Source: Atherix ibis | Lineage: Eukaryota > Arthropoda > Insecta > Diptera > Athericidae | DNA: 64,000 nucleotides | NCBI GenBank assembly: GCA_958298945.1 | Contig: OY282605.1 | Coordinates: 28,436,811-28,500,810, forward strand | Direction: 5' to 3' | Shown here: piece after piece, positions 35,450 to 45,679 of the stretch | How positions within the stretch are numbered: position 1 is the first letter of the stretch | Layout of the letters: each line of letters opens with the position of its first letter | Notes under the pieces: model-generated | What the model saw: only the letters and a program-made list of their open reading frames with translations | The model's database searches: none | Told to the model about the DNA's origin: nothing | Translations under genes and position numbers: made by a program

Positions 35450-36730
35450 CGAGGGTCATTCAACAAGTACTTTGCCTACAAAAGAAAAACGAAAATTTTG
35501 GAAAGGTGGCAATTTATTTTTCCACATAATCTCTTTCAAGCTCGATACACTTGGCCCAGCGATGCTCCAACTTTTTTAACCCGTCCAAAAAATAAATTTT
35601 CTCGAGGGAAGCAAAATAGGCCTCCGTGGCGACGATGACCTGCTCATTCGACCCAAATCTATTCCCGGCGAGTGATTTTTTCAGGTTTGGAAATAAAAAG
35701 TAGTCACAGGGGGCCAAATCTGGAGAGTACGGTGGATGGGGCAGCAATTCGTAGCACAATTCGACCAATTTGGCCATGGCGACGGTGGAGGTGTGAGCCG
35801 GTGCGTTGTCGTGGTGGAACAGCACTTTTTTCTTCGCAAAGCGGGGCCGCTTTTTCTTCAATTCGACATCAAATCGGCCCAATAAGTCAGCATAGTAGCG
35901 CCCCGTGATTGTTTTACCCTTCTCTAGGTAATCGATGCGGATCACACCTTGTGAATCCCAGAAAACGGTTGCCATCACCTTTCCGGTCGATCGAACAGTC
36001 TTCGCCTTCTGCGGCGCACGTTCGCCGGGTGAAGTCCACTGTTTCGACTGTTCCTTGTTCTCTGGTGTGTACCAGTGAATCCATGTTTCGTCGATGGTCA
36101 CGAAACGACGCAAGAACTCCGCTGGATTGCGCTGAAACAGCGCCAAACACGTCGCCGATGTGGTCTCACGGTTGCGCTTGTTTTCCGGTGTGAGCAAACG
36201 CGGCACCCATCGCGCCGACAGCTTTCTCATGCCCAGTTCTTCGTGTAGAATATGATGCACCGTTCCTACTGCGATGCCCACAGTCTCAGCTATTTCGTGA
36301 ACCTTCAATCGACGGTCTGCCAACACGAGATCGTGGACTTTTTTAACGTTTTCCTCCGTAGCAGCCTTTTACGGGGCCCCTGGGCGTGGCTCATCAAAAA
36401 CCGACGTGCGGCCACGAACAAACTGGTTGAACCAATTCTTGACGGTCGCCATCGAAGGAGAAGAGTCACCATACACAGCATCCAAGCGATCTTTGATTTT
36501 GCTGCGCATTTTCCCTTCCAAAAACAAGAATCTAATCACCGAACGATATTGTTCTTTTTCCATTTTTGTGCAACCGACCGACACGCTCGCTTTCAAAGGC
36601 TCTCAAAACAAAACTAATGACTGAAACTTTGACAGAGGCTACTAAAAGAATGTACTGCACGATGGTAAATTTCTTTTGTGACATCATCTCCATCGGGCGG
36701 TGAGGCTAAGTACTTGTTGAATGACCCTCG
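35450..36730 (-). mobile_element. Mariner family D, copy D1, complete and nearly intact (1281 bp)
   Basis: Terminal inverted repeats of about 27 bp start CGAGGGTCATTCAACAAGTA (35450 and, inverted, 36730) and differ at one or two positions. TA flanks both ends (35448-35449, 36731-36732). The element holds a single near-continuous transposase frame. A fragment of the same family lies at 23266-23467. It is the youngest-looking DNA transposon in the window and clearly richer in GC than its surroundings. Confidence 0.95.
35514..36563 (-). pseudogene. Mariner DD34D transposase with one in-frame stop codon
   Basis: From ATG 36563 (MEKEQYRSVIRFLFLEGK) to the stop at 35514 the frame is open for about 349 aa except for one TAA at 36369-36371, between EPRPGAP and KAATEENV. 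The N-terminal helix-turn-helix (TVKNWFNQFVRG), second HTH (LKVHEIAETVGIAVGTVHHI) and WVPRLLTPENKRNR linker are present. All three catalytic aspartates are present: TIDETWIHWY, FHHDNAPAHTS and YSPDLAPCDYFLFPN. There are 34 residues between the second and third, the mariner signature. The stop lies upstream of the catalytic domain, so readthrough or an undamaged sister copy would be needed for activity. An upstream in-frame ATG at 36596 adds 11 residues but is atypical for the family. Confidence 0.92.
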
Positions 36731-36732
36731 TA

Positions 36733-37014
36733 AAAACTGTTTTATTAGAGGGAAAGTGAAGGCAAATTAACGAAAGAGTTTTTTACACTTTTTTTATTAT
36801 ATTTCGAAAATAATGAATTTAAACTTCAACTCAAAGCACATAACTTTTAACAACAAATGCTAAAGAATATCCCAATAAATGCTGGGACACAATCCTAGTA
36901 AAGTGTAGGAAAATATAAAAAAAGAAAATGCAAATGGAAAACCGCCGTTTTCCAATAGATAGCGCCAGCAGAAAATACTAAACCAAACTATCGGTTCAGA
37001 AACGCCAAATCGTA
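36733..37014. other. Short spacer, nothing recognised
   Basis: AT-rich sequence between mariner D1 and the left target duplication of the THAP element. Confidence 0.5.
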
Positions 37015-37748
37015 AGCTTAGGCTTAGATTAAAGAAGAACTGGATAGGCCTCTACACAAAAATTCTGTCCAAATTTTGTTGGTAATACATTCGTAGAACG
37101 CACACACATGCAATACAACAGAAACGGCGTAAATCATTGGGAGCCAATTTTAAACTTCAGTATTCGTTTGAAGCGGTTCGTTTAAAACCATTTTCATATG
37201 TCATTTATGAGTAAACAAATAGATTTTTTGAATATTGCGGATTTTGTTGCTTGATGGAATTAGTTTTGGAAATTTACAATAAAACACAGTATTTTTCTTT
37301 ATAACATTAAATGATGAAAAAATTTGTATTTACTTAAATAATTAAGAACTAATATTCTAAAAAAAAAGAAAACAATATTATTTAATAATTGCATTATAAT
37401 ATGGTCTAATAGAGCAATCAAAAGCACAAATGCAAACAAATTTATTTAAATAATAATCCTACCGAATAATATACTTTATTTATTTTAACACAATGAAAAC
37501 AGCAATGGAAAATAGATTGAAAAATTCGGTCCCTTAAAATTTCTCACACCCACTTTATATACACCGGCACTGAACTATTTTCTGGTAAACATTGAACTGT
37601 CAACATCGGATTTGTTTACATTTATTGAATGCCGAACTTTTCACTTTTTGACCGTTTTGGATAAAATAAATCATTCAAAACCATCTAAACACATTATAAA
37701 CTAAATTTTTGTTAATTTCTGTAGTAAAAACAAAGATGTCAACTTACC

Positions 37749-37812
37749 GAAAGACAGTAATTCCCGGTTTCCTTAATTCGTCGAATTTCTGGCAATCCTT
37801 TTTTAAGTGTTA
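37749..37812 (-). pseudogene. THAP exon remnant of element copy 1
   Basis: Inverse of the 38532-38602 exon. It reads KFDELRKPGITVFR up to the same donor GTAAGT (minus strand, at 37748). The ATG and the first cysteine pair are lost to substitutions and a small deletion. Conservation of the KPGI-(S/T)-(L/V)-FR segment and of the splice site across both copies supports the exon model. Confidence 0.5.
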
Positions 37813-37959
37813 TTAACAATATAACTATTTATATAAATACTTACTTTTTCGTAAATATTTCAAAAAACATAAAATATACACTTTCATTTACACTTTCCGA
37901 TAAGTGTCAAAATAAAACTTGACAAATGATAAAAATAGTCCGCTGTTTTCGGTATGTCA

Positions 37960-39430
37960 CTTAGATTAAAGAATACCTGGATAGGCCCCTACCGTATATG
38001 TATACGCATTTTTGTGTCCAACTTATTGCCAAGCGGTGAGAAATGGCAAAAGCGGGATATTTTTGTGTATGTTTTTTTATGTAGACATGACACCCACTGC
38101 CATCTAGTTGTCGTAATAGAAATTTATTGAATTGCAAAAGAATAATTAATATTCATTTTAATACACTTATTGGAAACAAAAATACAATTTAAATACAACG
38201 ACAGGCAATTTTTATTTTTTGTACAATCTTTTGATACGGAATGGAATTCTATTTTAGGTTTATTATTCCTTCCGGAAATATAAATCAAATATAAAGCGCC
38301 TCAATTTTGTGGACATTAGGAGAGTTTTCAAACGCGCCATTCTCCATGAAAGCAGTGACATACCGAAAGCAGCGGGCTATTTTTAACATTTCTCAGTTGT
38401 TTTTTTTTTGCGGTTCGGAAAGTGTTTTTCAAAGTGTTATTTCCATCTTTTTAGAAGTGTTTACGGAAAAGTAAGTATTTATACGAATTGTTATATTATT
38501 AATAAAAGTTAATACGAAGTTTTTATTTCAGGAAATGAAGTGTTTTGTGAGAAATTGCTTCTCATACGAAAAAATGAGGAAGCCGGGAATTTCTTTATTT
38601 CGGTAAGTTGACATATTTATTTTTACAAAACAAATTAAGAAAAACTTTATTTGTGATGTGCCTAAATGGCTTTTAGTGATATCTTTTGTGTAAAAAGTGG
38701 TTAAAAAGTGAAAAATTCGGCATTGAATAAATGTAAACAAATCCGATGTTGACAGTTCAATGTTTACCATAAAATAGTACAGTGCCGGTGTATATAAAGT
38801 GTGTGTAAGAAAGTTTAAGGGACCGAATTTTTTTAATAGTGCGAATAATACTTCAATTCTTACTTGAAAAAGTAAATGTGACGATCGAATATTTATATGT
38901 TGAGGATGATAATGAACATGTAATATAAAAAAAATGATTGATATATAATTTTGCCTTAATTACTTTTATATTCTAGGTCCCTAATAGCAGCACTGAATGT
39001 GAGGACTCGTCAACAAAAAAAGTAAGTAATTGTATACATGTATTATAATATTTTCTCCTATGCACATTGAAAGCATTGTTTTCTATTGATTCATTAAATT
39101 ATTATGTTTTAATAAATAATATATAATGAAATAAAAAAATAATGTATTAAAATAGAATACTGTGTTTTATTGCATATGTACAAAACTAATTTCATCAAAC
39201 AACAAGACCCGCAATATTAAAAAATCTGCTTCTTTACGCATAAATGACATCACATATGAAAATGATTTTGAACGAACCGCTTCAATCGCATACTTAAGTT
39301 TAAAATTGGCTCCCAATGATTGACGCCGTTTCTGTTGTATTGCGTGTGTGTGCGTTCTATGAATGTATTGCCAACAAAAGTTGGACAGAATTTTTGTGTA
39401 GAGGCCTATCCAGTACTTCTTTAATCTAAG
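37960..39430 (+). mobile_element. THAP-element copy 2 (P superfamily candidate), 1471 bp, inserted in copy 1
   Basis: Flanked by perfect 8-bp repeats GTATGTCA at 37952-37959 and 39431-39438, the second being copy 1 sequence. Ends are CTTAGATTAAAGAATACCTG and the inverse of CTTAGATTAAAGAAGTACTG. Each half of copy 2 is therefore the inverse of a half of copy 1: 37960-38350 matches 39439-39835, and 38360-39430 matches 37023-37959. It carries a spliced-looking gene remnant: noncoding exon to 38470, THAP exon 38532-38602 and exon 38977-39021, each with GTAAG donors. The transposase body is missing. Confidence 0.85.
38532..38602 (+). CDS. THAP-domain first coding exon of element copy 2
   Basis: Begins after the acceptor TTTATTTCAG (38522-38531) and ends at the consensus donor GTAAGT (38603). 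ATG at 38535 gives MKCFVRNC, SYEKMRKPGISLF and two bases of Arg. This fits the start of a THAP zinc finger: C-x4-C within the first eight residues, then a stretch ending in a G-SLFRFP-like motif where THAP genes often have an intron. The remaining THAP ligands (C-x2-H about 40 residues on) would lie in a later exon that I cannot find; exon 38977-39021 (frame VPNSSTECEDSSTKK) looks like linker. A THAP domain binds DNA and, in P transposases, recognises the element ends. The whole gene is not present. Confidence 0.6.
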
Positions 39431-39989
39431 GTATGTCACTACTTTCATGGAGAATGGCGCGTTTGATAACTCTCCTAAAGTCTACAAAAACGAGGAGCTT
39501 TATATTTAATTCATATTAACGAAATGAATAGTAAACCTCAAATATAATTCCATTGCGTATCAAAAGATTGTACAAAAAATAAAAATTGCGTATTATTGTG
39601 TTTAAATTGTATTTTTGTTTCCAATAAGTGATTTAAAATGAATACAAATTATGGTTTTGCAATTCAATAAATTTGTATAACGACAGCTAGATGACAGTGG
39701 GTGTCATGTCTACATAAGAAAATCTAAACAAAAATATCCCGCTTTTGCCATATCGCGCCGCTTGGCAAATAATTTGTACACAAAATTGCGTATACATATA
39801 CGGTAAGGGCCTATCCAGGTATTCTTTAATCTAAGAGCTTAGGCATCTGTCAACAACTTCCCATCATTAGCTGTCATCCATTGGGCCTATTTTGCTACTC
39901 GCAAGTGCTTGGGAGTACTTGCCCAATGGAACCGACAGAAGTAAAATATAACCTCAAAATATTGAGTTTATTCAGCTTGTCAACGTAAA

Positions 39990-40175
39990 GTGGAGTGGTT
40001 GTATTTCGGAGAATCTTTGAAAAATTGGACCTATAACGAGAGTAAAGTATTTATAAATATTGTACGAAAACATTTATTAATACTTTACTCTCGTTATAGG
40101 TCTAATTATCATCAAGAAAATGATAGGGCTGAAACTCGTTCTACACTTTTAAATATATTAAATATTGTAAATTAA
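39990..40175 (+). CDS. Short ORF in the Harbinger element, possible Myb/SANT-like remnant
   Basis: 61 codons reading MEWLYFGESLKNWTYNESKV, then FINIVRKHL. The phrase NWTYNESKVFINIVRKH loosely resembles the start of the Myb/SANT-like (trihelix) protein that Harbinger elements encode as a second ORF, and the strand is opposite to the transposase, as often seen. However, it spans one arm of a 26-bp inverted repeat (40024-40049 and 40081-40106), which could generate the ORF by chance. Weak. Confidence 0.25.
   Translation: MEWLYFGESLKNWTYNESKVFINIVRKHLLILYSRYRSNYHQENDRAETRSTLLNILNIVN
40024..40106. repeat. 26-bp inverted repeat inside the Harbinger element
   Basis: Arms 40024-40049 and 40081-40106 (GACCTATAACGAGAGTAAAG and its inverse) match at 25 of 26 positions with a 31-bp spacer. 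It probably arose by a local inverted duplication. Confidence 0.85.
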
Positions 40176-40432
40176 ATTAAGATATTTTATATATGTGATA
40201 AATTGATTATTTTTATTTTTGTAAGCCAAGAAGGCATTTATTTACAATTGACAGTGTTATAATAAATATGAAGTAACACAAATATATCATTTAAGTTTAA
40301 ATTAATTTAACAATCCATTATTATTCATATTTTCAAACATTTGCTGCCTCGCACTGGCACCATAGTTGCTGTCAATTCCTTCACATTCTACATAATTTTG
40401 TATGCTGTTAACTTCATTATCAAAAATATTCT

Positions 40433-41065
40433 ATGTCACAGAAATCATTTTCAGTTAAGTTTCCAAAACCCTTAAACGGGGGAACTAAATATCTCCTTAC
40501 ACCGTATGCTGAGTCTCCAAATAGCACTCCTCCTGATATAATTATGGACTCATCCTGTAAAACGCCGATTTTCGTAGAAGCTATGCATTCTGCATTGCAC
40601 CAAGTTTACCACAGTGCACATCTACAATATAAACTTTTTCTCGGCGTTTACAATTCCCTGTAAAAGCAGACTATAATCTTTTTTCCTATTGCAGTATGCT
40701 TGTTTCATCAATAGCCCCAACAACAACGGGTACACCTTTCATAGCTGCAAATTGCATCTGGTTATTTTGCATTTCGGATGCTATTGGCCATTTTATGTAA
40801 TTGGCACTCACTTCAACAAACCATTTTAAGACGCGGTTAAAAATTCGAGTGACACTGCTTTCTGTGATATCAAATCTGTCTGCAATTTGTCTGTACACTT
40901 TCAGTATTTGTTAGAAACCGCAACGTGATGAATATTTCAACATCAAAACCAACTACAGTACGTCCTCTATGACTTGGACGGTATAAAAACTCACTCCAGT
41001 AATATTTCATTCCATTTCTTTTCGCTTTTGCTGCACGAATAAAGTAAACATAACAAAAATATGAC
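40433..41065 (-). pseudogene. Harbinger (HARBI1-type) transposase relic
   Basis: Minus-strand frames in order: GRTVVGFDVEIFITLRFLTN (about 40965-40905), then after a frameshift YRQIADRFDITESSVTRIFN (40895-40835), WPIASEMQNNQMQFAAMKGV and VVVGAIDETSI (first catalytic Asp, about 40710-40700). A further shifted frame reads FGDSAYGVRRYLVPPF (second Asp, about 40525-40475). This is the DDE_4 layout of HARBI1/PIF transposases (TLRFLATG, YRQIA-F-IS-STV, GAIDG-HI, GD-GY). The final Glu region is missing and frames are broken at least twice. Confidence 0.75.
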
Positions 41066-41269
41066 ACTTCAACATAACCAACGAACCCGCTAAGCTATCT
41101 ATTTTCAATTTGAGAACTAAAATCCCCCTACCGTAAATTGTATGCGCAACTACACAAGCGAAGTACTCATCTGTATGAGCAAGAGTAGTTGAAGCTTTTT
41201 TGAGTAACAAAACTTTCCCAATGGATGACAGCTATTACATTTGTGACTTTTTATCGGCGTTCATATTTT

Positions 41270-42075
41270 TTTGTCAGTGAAAATTACCGAAATAAGCATC
41301 ATTTGCGGGAAGTTTTGCTTGTGCAGCTACGTTGCGTCAAATGATTATAGAAACTTATGGTGAAAGGTTTTTATTAGTGAGAGAACGTATCACGAGTAGT
41401 TCCAATACTACAAAAATGGTGATTTCGGCGTGGAAGACAAGGAGCATTCCGGACCAGTGAAAAAGTTTGAAGATACAGAATTGGAGGCATTACAGGATAA
41501 AGATCCATGTAAAATGCAACACGAACTTGTACATTCATTAAGCATGACTTAATAAGCCATTTTCCATCGTAGCTCACTATCGACAAAGTGCTCACTATCG
41601 AACACAACTGATGCTTAGCAATTGTGCTCACTACCGAACACAACTGATGCGTTTAAGCCGATCAGTGAAGGAAAAACAGCCGCAATATGAGTAAAAACAC
41701 GACAAAGTAATATTGTGGAACGACAACGCTCGGCCACATATTCCTAAAATGGGTAAAAGCTACCTGAAAATACTGAAATGGGACGTCCTGCTACACCCGC
41801 TATATTTTTCAGATATTGCCCCTTCCAACTACTATCTTATTGCCCCTTCCAACTCAAATTTTCCGAAGGAAGTGCTGCTCAGCCAGGCCACGTGTCATCG
41901 ATCAGAAAAGATAGTAGTTCTTACTATCTTTTCTGATTGTGGATCATCTCAATTCCGATCGAGTGGATCGTCTCAAAAGACGAGCATTCTTTTCAGCATG
42001 ATCTCCGTATGCTATCAGAAAGATGGGAAAAACTTGTGGCTGAAACATGAATATGTGAGCATTTTCCTAAAATAA
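41270..42075 (+). pseudogene. Mariner transposase relic, family E
   Basis: Plus-strand frames: KNGDFGVEDKEHSGPVKKFE (41412-41470), LEALQDKDPCKMQHE, then a deletion, then KVILWNDNARPHIPKMGKSY (second Asp, about 41704-41765) and LKILKWDVLLHPLYFSDIAP (third Asp equivalent near 41830), with the C-terminal CYQKDGKNL (family LPERWEK). An inserted or duplicated stretch at 41880-42000 includes a small hairpin (41901-41937). Ends were not recognised. It is closest in style to cecropia-type mariners (HDNARPH) and distinct from families A-D. Confidence 0.65.
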
Positions 42076-42539
42076 ATCATCAAATTTTCTAGAAAAAAAC
42101 GGCGTACTCAAACATGCAAGATAAAACAAATTGCAGATTAGGGAGAGAAAACAAAATTTTTGCTTCGAAGCATTTTTAGCAGGTTGAATTCTTTACAGCT
42201 ACTAACATAAATACACATATGATTTATTGGCTCTTGTAAACCACAGTTAGACGTAGAAGAATTTACGTGAATTAACGTAATAAGTTATATTTTTAGGCAT
42301 CTACACGAAACTTTTCAAGTTTAAAGATTATTGAAGAAAAACTAAATCAGCAACTTTGCATCTTTTCTCCACTATAGGCATTTGCTAAAAAATTGATTAG
42401 AACTGTGTAAGAACGAAATCTAAGAGGATCAAACCAATGAAAGCCTTTAAAGAAAAACTGACAAAGTAAAATTGCACCGATTCTAGATGATTAATATAAT
42501 TACTATACACGTAAAAGGGTGATTAAACTACAGCTGCAT
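42076..42539. other. Spacer, nothing recognised
   Basis: AT-rich; no ORF or repeat match seen. Confidence 0.4.
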
Positions 42540-42970
42540 ACTCAAGAATAGGTCTAGCTAAGGAACAATATACGTATAAGTGCATCGAGATTCTAAAGGA
42601 TAGTTCTCCCTACCAATGTTTTATAAAGCCTAAAACTGCACTACCTTTAGCAACAATGCTGTTATTATGGCAAGTTTCTTATCCAGTAAAATCACAAGAT
42701 CAGTAGAAGTCTGTGCACCTTTAATTGTAGATTCCAAAAAATTGTTAGAAAAAGTGCAAATATTGAAAAAAATTTTATATCAATCGCAAAGACTTAAATT
42801 TCAGAGTTCTTAGTTACTTTAATAATGCCAACAGTAGGAAGAATAAAAAGCAAAGGGCTTAGATGGCTACCTTGCGGAACACCAGTAAAACGTTCGAAAT
42901 CTCTTGATAGACACATACAAAAAGACACGTTATAAGTTCTATCAGATAAATAGAATTTATTTATAAATGT
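42540..42970 (-). pseudogene. Non-LTR reverse transcriptase fragment
   Basis: The minus strand near 42900-42835 reads RFTGVPQGSHLSPLLFILP, the reverse transcriptase block GVPQGSHLGPLLF found in several insect non-LTR clades. A YADD-type motif does not survive; the following codons (VFAIDIKFF) may be its remnant. The rest, to about 42540, is too decayed to read. Confidence 0.5.
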
Positions 42971-43805
42971 AATATTTTTTTTTTTAAGTTAAAAATTATT
43001 TACTCTTCGTATTATAGTAAATTTTGTCTTAAAATAATTAATTATAAAACCATAAAATTTATATTTGATTTTAATAGCAGTTCCACTATACATTTTCTTT
43101 GTCTTAAAAATTATACAAAAAAAATAACAAAAATTACATTAAAAATATTTTTAAATATATGAAAAAATATTTTTAAAATTGCAAAAGTTTTGTTTAAAGA
43201 GAAATTATCAAAAATAAAGTAAAAAAAGATATATTCTCTTTAATTCAAGTCTAATAAATTCGTTTATGAAAATATTCAAAATTTTCACCAAAAATAAGCT
43301 TTTTAAAGCTTTAAGTACACCATCGATGAATATTCATATGTTATCTGCAATATGAAAATAACATTATGATAAGTATGTATTAGAATACCTTTAATGCAAG
43401 GTAAATATATTATTTAAATCCAATAAGTAGATATAAAGATAATTTTCAGTCATATTTACGGAAAAGTTGTTATAAAATTATCGGCGATAATATGAGTTTT
43501 AATAAATTTCAAGGTTTTTATTTTCTTTGTAAAATTATTTTTTTTCAGATTGCAAATATTAAAGGCCATTCAATAAATTAGGGAAATTTTAAGAAAATAT
43601 TAGCTCAATTCAAATTATTATGAAATGATATATTTGAATATAATTTTTTGTATAACTTTAACGGAAATTTTTTAAAACCAAACAAAAAACAATATGAAAC
43701 TTTTTTTTTTAAATGTTATCTACAACTACTTATGATAGTAAGATGCAGATTTTTTAAGGGAATATACATGGACATGAAGACATGTGGAGGAAAACACCCA
43801 TCGAT
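42971..43805. other. AT-rich DNA, no gene recognised
   Basis: Dominated by A/T runs; no repeat match seen. Confidence 0.45.
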
Positions 43806-44361
43806 GTTACCTCTAGAACAGGGTAATTTTATTTGATAATTTTAGAAAATCTCTCGGCCATCGTCGTTTTAAACATCGATGGGTGTATACTGGAAGGGTG
43901 GGAGTGAAAAGTTCTCTTCCTAAAGGATTAGGGTGGAAGGATAGATGCGAATGGAATTTTTTATATCGAAAGATGCATAGTTCTCGAACAAATGGAACAT
44001 TTAGGTCACGGTGGATAACAGTGTTTCGCACATAAAAGGGGGCATTGACAATTTTACGAAGGATTCGGGATTGTAGGGATTGGATTGGAAGGGAGTTGGA
44101 ATGCTTCGTCGAGCCCCAAAGTTCTAGACCATATGTCCATATTAGTTTCAGAACCGTATTGTATAGTAATAGTTTACTTGTTGTTGTAAGTTTTGATTTA
44201 CTGTCTAGGAGACGTAATAATTGCTTGTATCGTCCGTTAAGTTCATGTCTTTTAGTTTTCGTATGAAGGTTCCAGGTTAACCGTTTGTCGAATATAAGTC
44301 CAAGGTAACGTACGCTATTTTTTTGTGGAATAATACTGCCGCTTAGGGTTATGTCGGGAAT

Positions 44362-44970
44362 TTATTCTCGGCAGAGTGTGAAAGTTACATGAGCAGATTT
44401 TTGCTCATTTACCTTCACTCTCCACCTTTTGAACCAAGTTTCTAATGAGTGGATATGGTTCTGTAGGATACTAATGGCTGTGGAAGGATCTATGTGATGT
44501 GTCAGGATGGCTGTATCGTCAGCATATGCTGCGGTTAGGATGTTGTTGTGGCAAGGAATGTCATGGGTATAAATGTTATAAAGGATGGGACCAAGGATAC
44601 TTCCTTGAGGGACACCGGCGGAAATTGGATAAATGTCAGAGTACTCAATATTTTCAGCTATCTGAAAATATCGGTCTGAGAGATAAGATTTAAAGATGTG
44701 GAAATAGCTCGAGGGTAGGACTCGCTGCAACTTCCAAAGCAATCCAGGGTGCCATATACGGTCGAAACCATGCGAAATGTCAAGAAACACGCCTGGGCAG
44801 TATTCCTTTCGCTCTAGCGAACACGCTTTGTAGTCGAGTACGCGATGACACTGCTGGATAGTGGAATGCTCAGGTCGAAATCCAAACTGATGCTGAAGAA
44901 TGACACCCTCGGTTTCAAAAATGGGATAAAGGCGTTTTAGGATTAATTTTTCTCGGATTTTTGATAACAT
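44362..44970 (-). pseudogene. Jockey-like reverse transcriptase core
   Basis: 202 codons open. RT blocks are visible: KIREKLILKRLYPIFE, HQFGFRPEHSTIQQCHRVLD, PGVFLDISHGFDRIWHPGLL (first catalytic Asp in FLDIS), ISAGVPQGSILGPILYNIYT with HDIP, and AYADDTAILTHH, which carries the two catalytic Asp of YADD. LETWFKRWRVKVNEQKSAHV (thumb-proximal) follows. All key residues of the polymerase palm are kept, but HGFDRIW replaces the usual QAFDRVW. The frame is cut off on both sides by lesions, so no functional ORF2 remains. Confidence 0.88.
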
Positions 44971-45325
44971 GGGAAAGAGGCTTATAGGTCTATATGAGAT
45001 AGGAAGGTTTTGGGCTTATTGGTTTTTGGGATCATCTTAATTATGGAAAACTTCCACAGGGAAAAAATGATGTGCGGAGGATACTATTATAAATATAAGT
45101 TATAAGGACGAGGGTTTTTTTGGAAATTTGTTTCAGGATTTCTGAAGTTATTAGGTCATATCCTGGGGCTTTTTTTATTGGAAAGGTGTTCTATTGTGAA
45201 TTTAACTTCGGAAAGAGTGAAAAACTTAGGAGGTGGACTTATGGGCAACTGAGTTGATATTTGTCGGAATATTTGTTCGTCATGCAGAATGTCTTGGACA
45301 TCTTCGTGAGGTTTAAAGATGTTTT

Positions 45326-45679
45326 TTAAGTGTTTGCCCAGGTTCCGTCGGTATTCCGGAGCGGGTGTGTAGCTGTTTTGTATTTGAAAATTCGTCTGGT
45401 AGCTGTCCAGAGTGATTTATTAGTTGTCAGTGATTCTGTGTATTCAGTAAATCGTTCGTTGTTATAATTAATTATTTCTTGTTTCAGTTCTCGTTGTAGT
45501 TGGTTCAGTTTTTTCTTCTCATTTGGCATTCTTGAACGTTGCCACTGGGCCCTGGCTCGACGTTTCTCGCTTATCAAGCTGCGAATTTTTTGCGGAAGAT
45601 TATAGTCATGTTCTCGTATGGTTGGTTTGTTATGAGTTATGTGGGCGTTAGTGATTGAGTTCTGTATGCAAACAGTCAA
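45326..45679 (-). pseudogene. Jockey-like ORF2 linker between endonuclease and reverse transcriptase
   Basis: 117 codons open on the minus strand. Basic and helical: LPQKIRSLISEKRRARAQWQ, RSRMPNEKKKLNQLQRELKQ and TESLTTNKSLWTATRRIFKY. This is the segment normally found between the two enzymatic domains of Jockey ORF2. Its end at 45326 is about 355 bp from the reverse transcriptase start, with a broken frame between. Confidence 0.75.

Larger units (their letters stand above)
37023..39835 (-). mobile_element. THAP-element copy 1 (P superfamily candidate), interrupted by copy 2
   Basis: The outer element is flanked by perfect 8-bp direct repeats AGCTTAGG at 37015-37022 and 39836-39843. Ends are inverted copies of CTTAGATTAAAGAA followed, after a variable tetranucleotide, by TGGATAGGCC (about 31 bp in all). 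Its own sequence is 37023-37959 plus 39439-39835 (about 1.33 kb), oriented opposite to copy 2. It holds a degraded THAP exon on the minus strand (37749-37812). The 8-bp duplication, about 31-bp ends and THAP coding together fit P elements; hAT also makes 8-bp duplications but rarely carries THAP. No catalytic core is present, so this is a non-autonomous derivative. Confidence 0.8.
39869..41233 (-). mobile_element. PIF/Harbinger element with both ends (1365 bp)
   Basis: Ends are inverted copies of AGCTGTCATCCATTGGG, then an imperfect TTTTG(C/T)TACTC, at 39869 and 41233. They are flanked by the 3-bp repeat ATT (39866-39868, 41234-41236), the duplication size used by PIF/Harbinger. The interior encodes a Harbinger transposase relic on the minus strand and a short ORF on the plus strand. 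It lies directly between the THAP element and the mariner relic at 41.27 kb. Confidence 0.85.

Noticed and set aside
35672..36617. Plus-strand ORFs (78-121 aa) across mariner D1
   Set aside because: Antisense shadows; the minus strand carries the full DD34D transposase.
38528..38770. Minus-strand 80-aa ORF
   Set aside because: Antisense to the THAP exon and its introns.
39167..39448. Minus-strand 93-aa ORF at the end of THAP-element copy 2
   Set aside because: It runs through the terminal repeat and into the outer copy and has no motif. A plus-strand frame in the same place (ending SIAYLSLKLAPND) is equally plausible, so neither is called.
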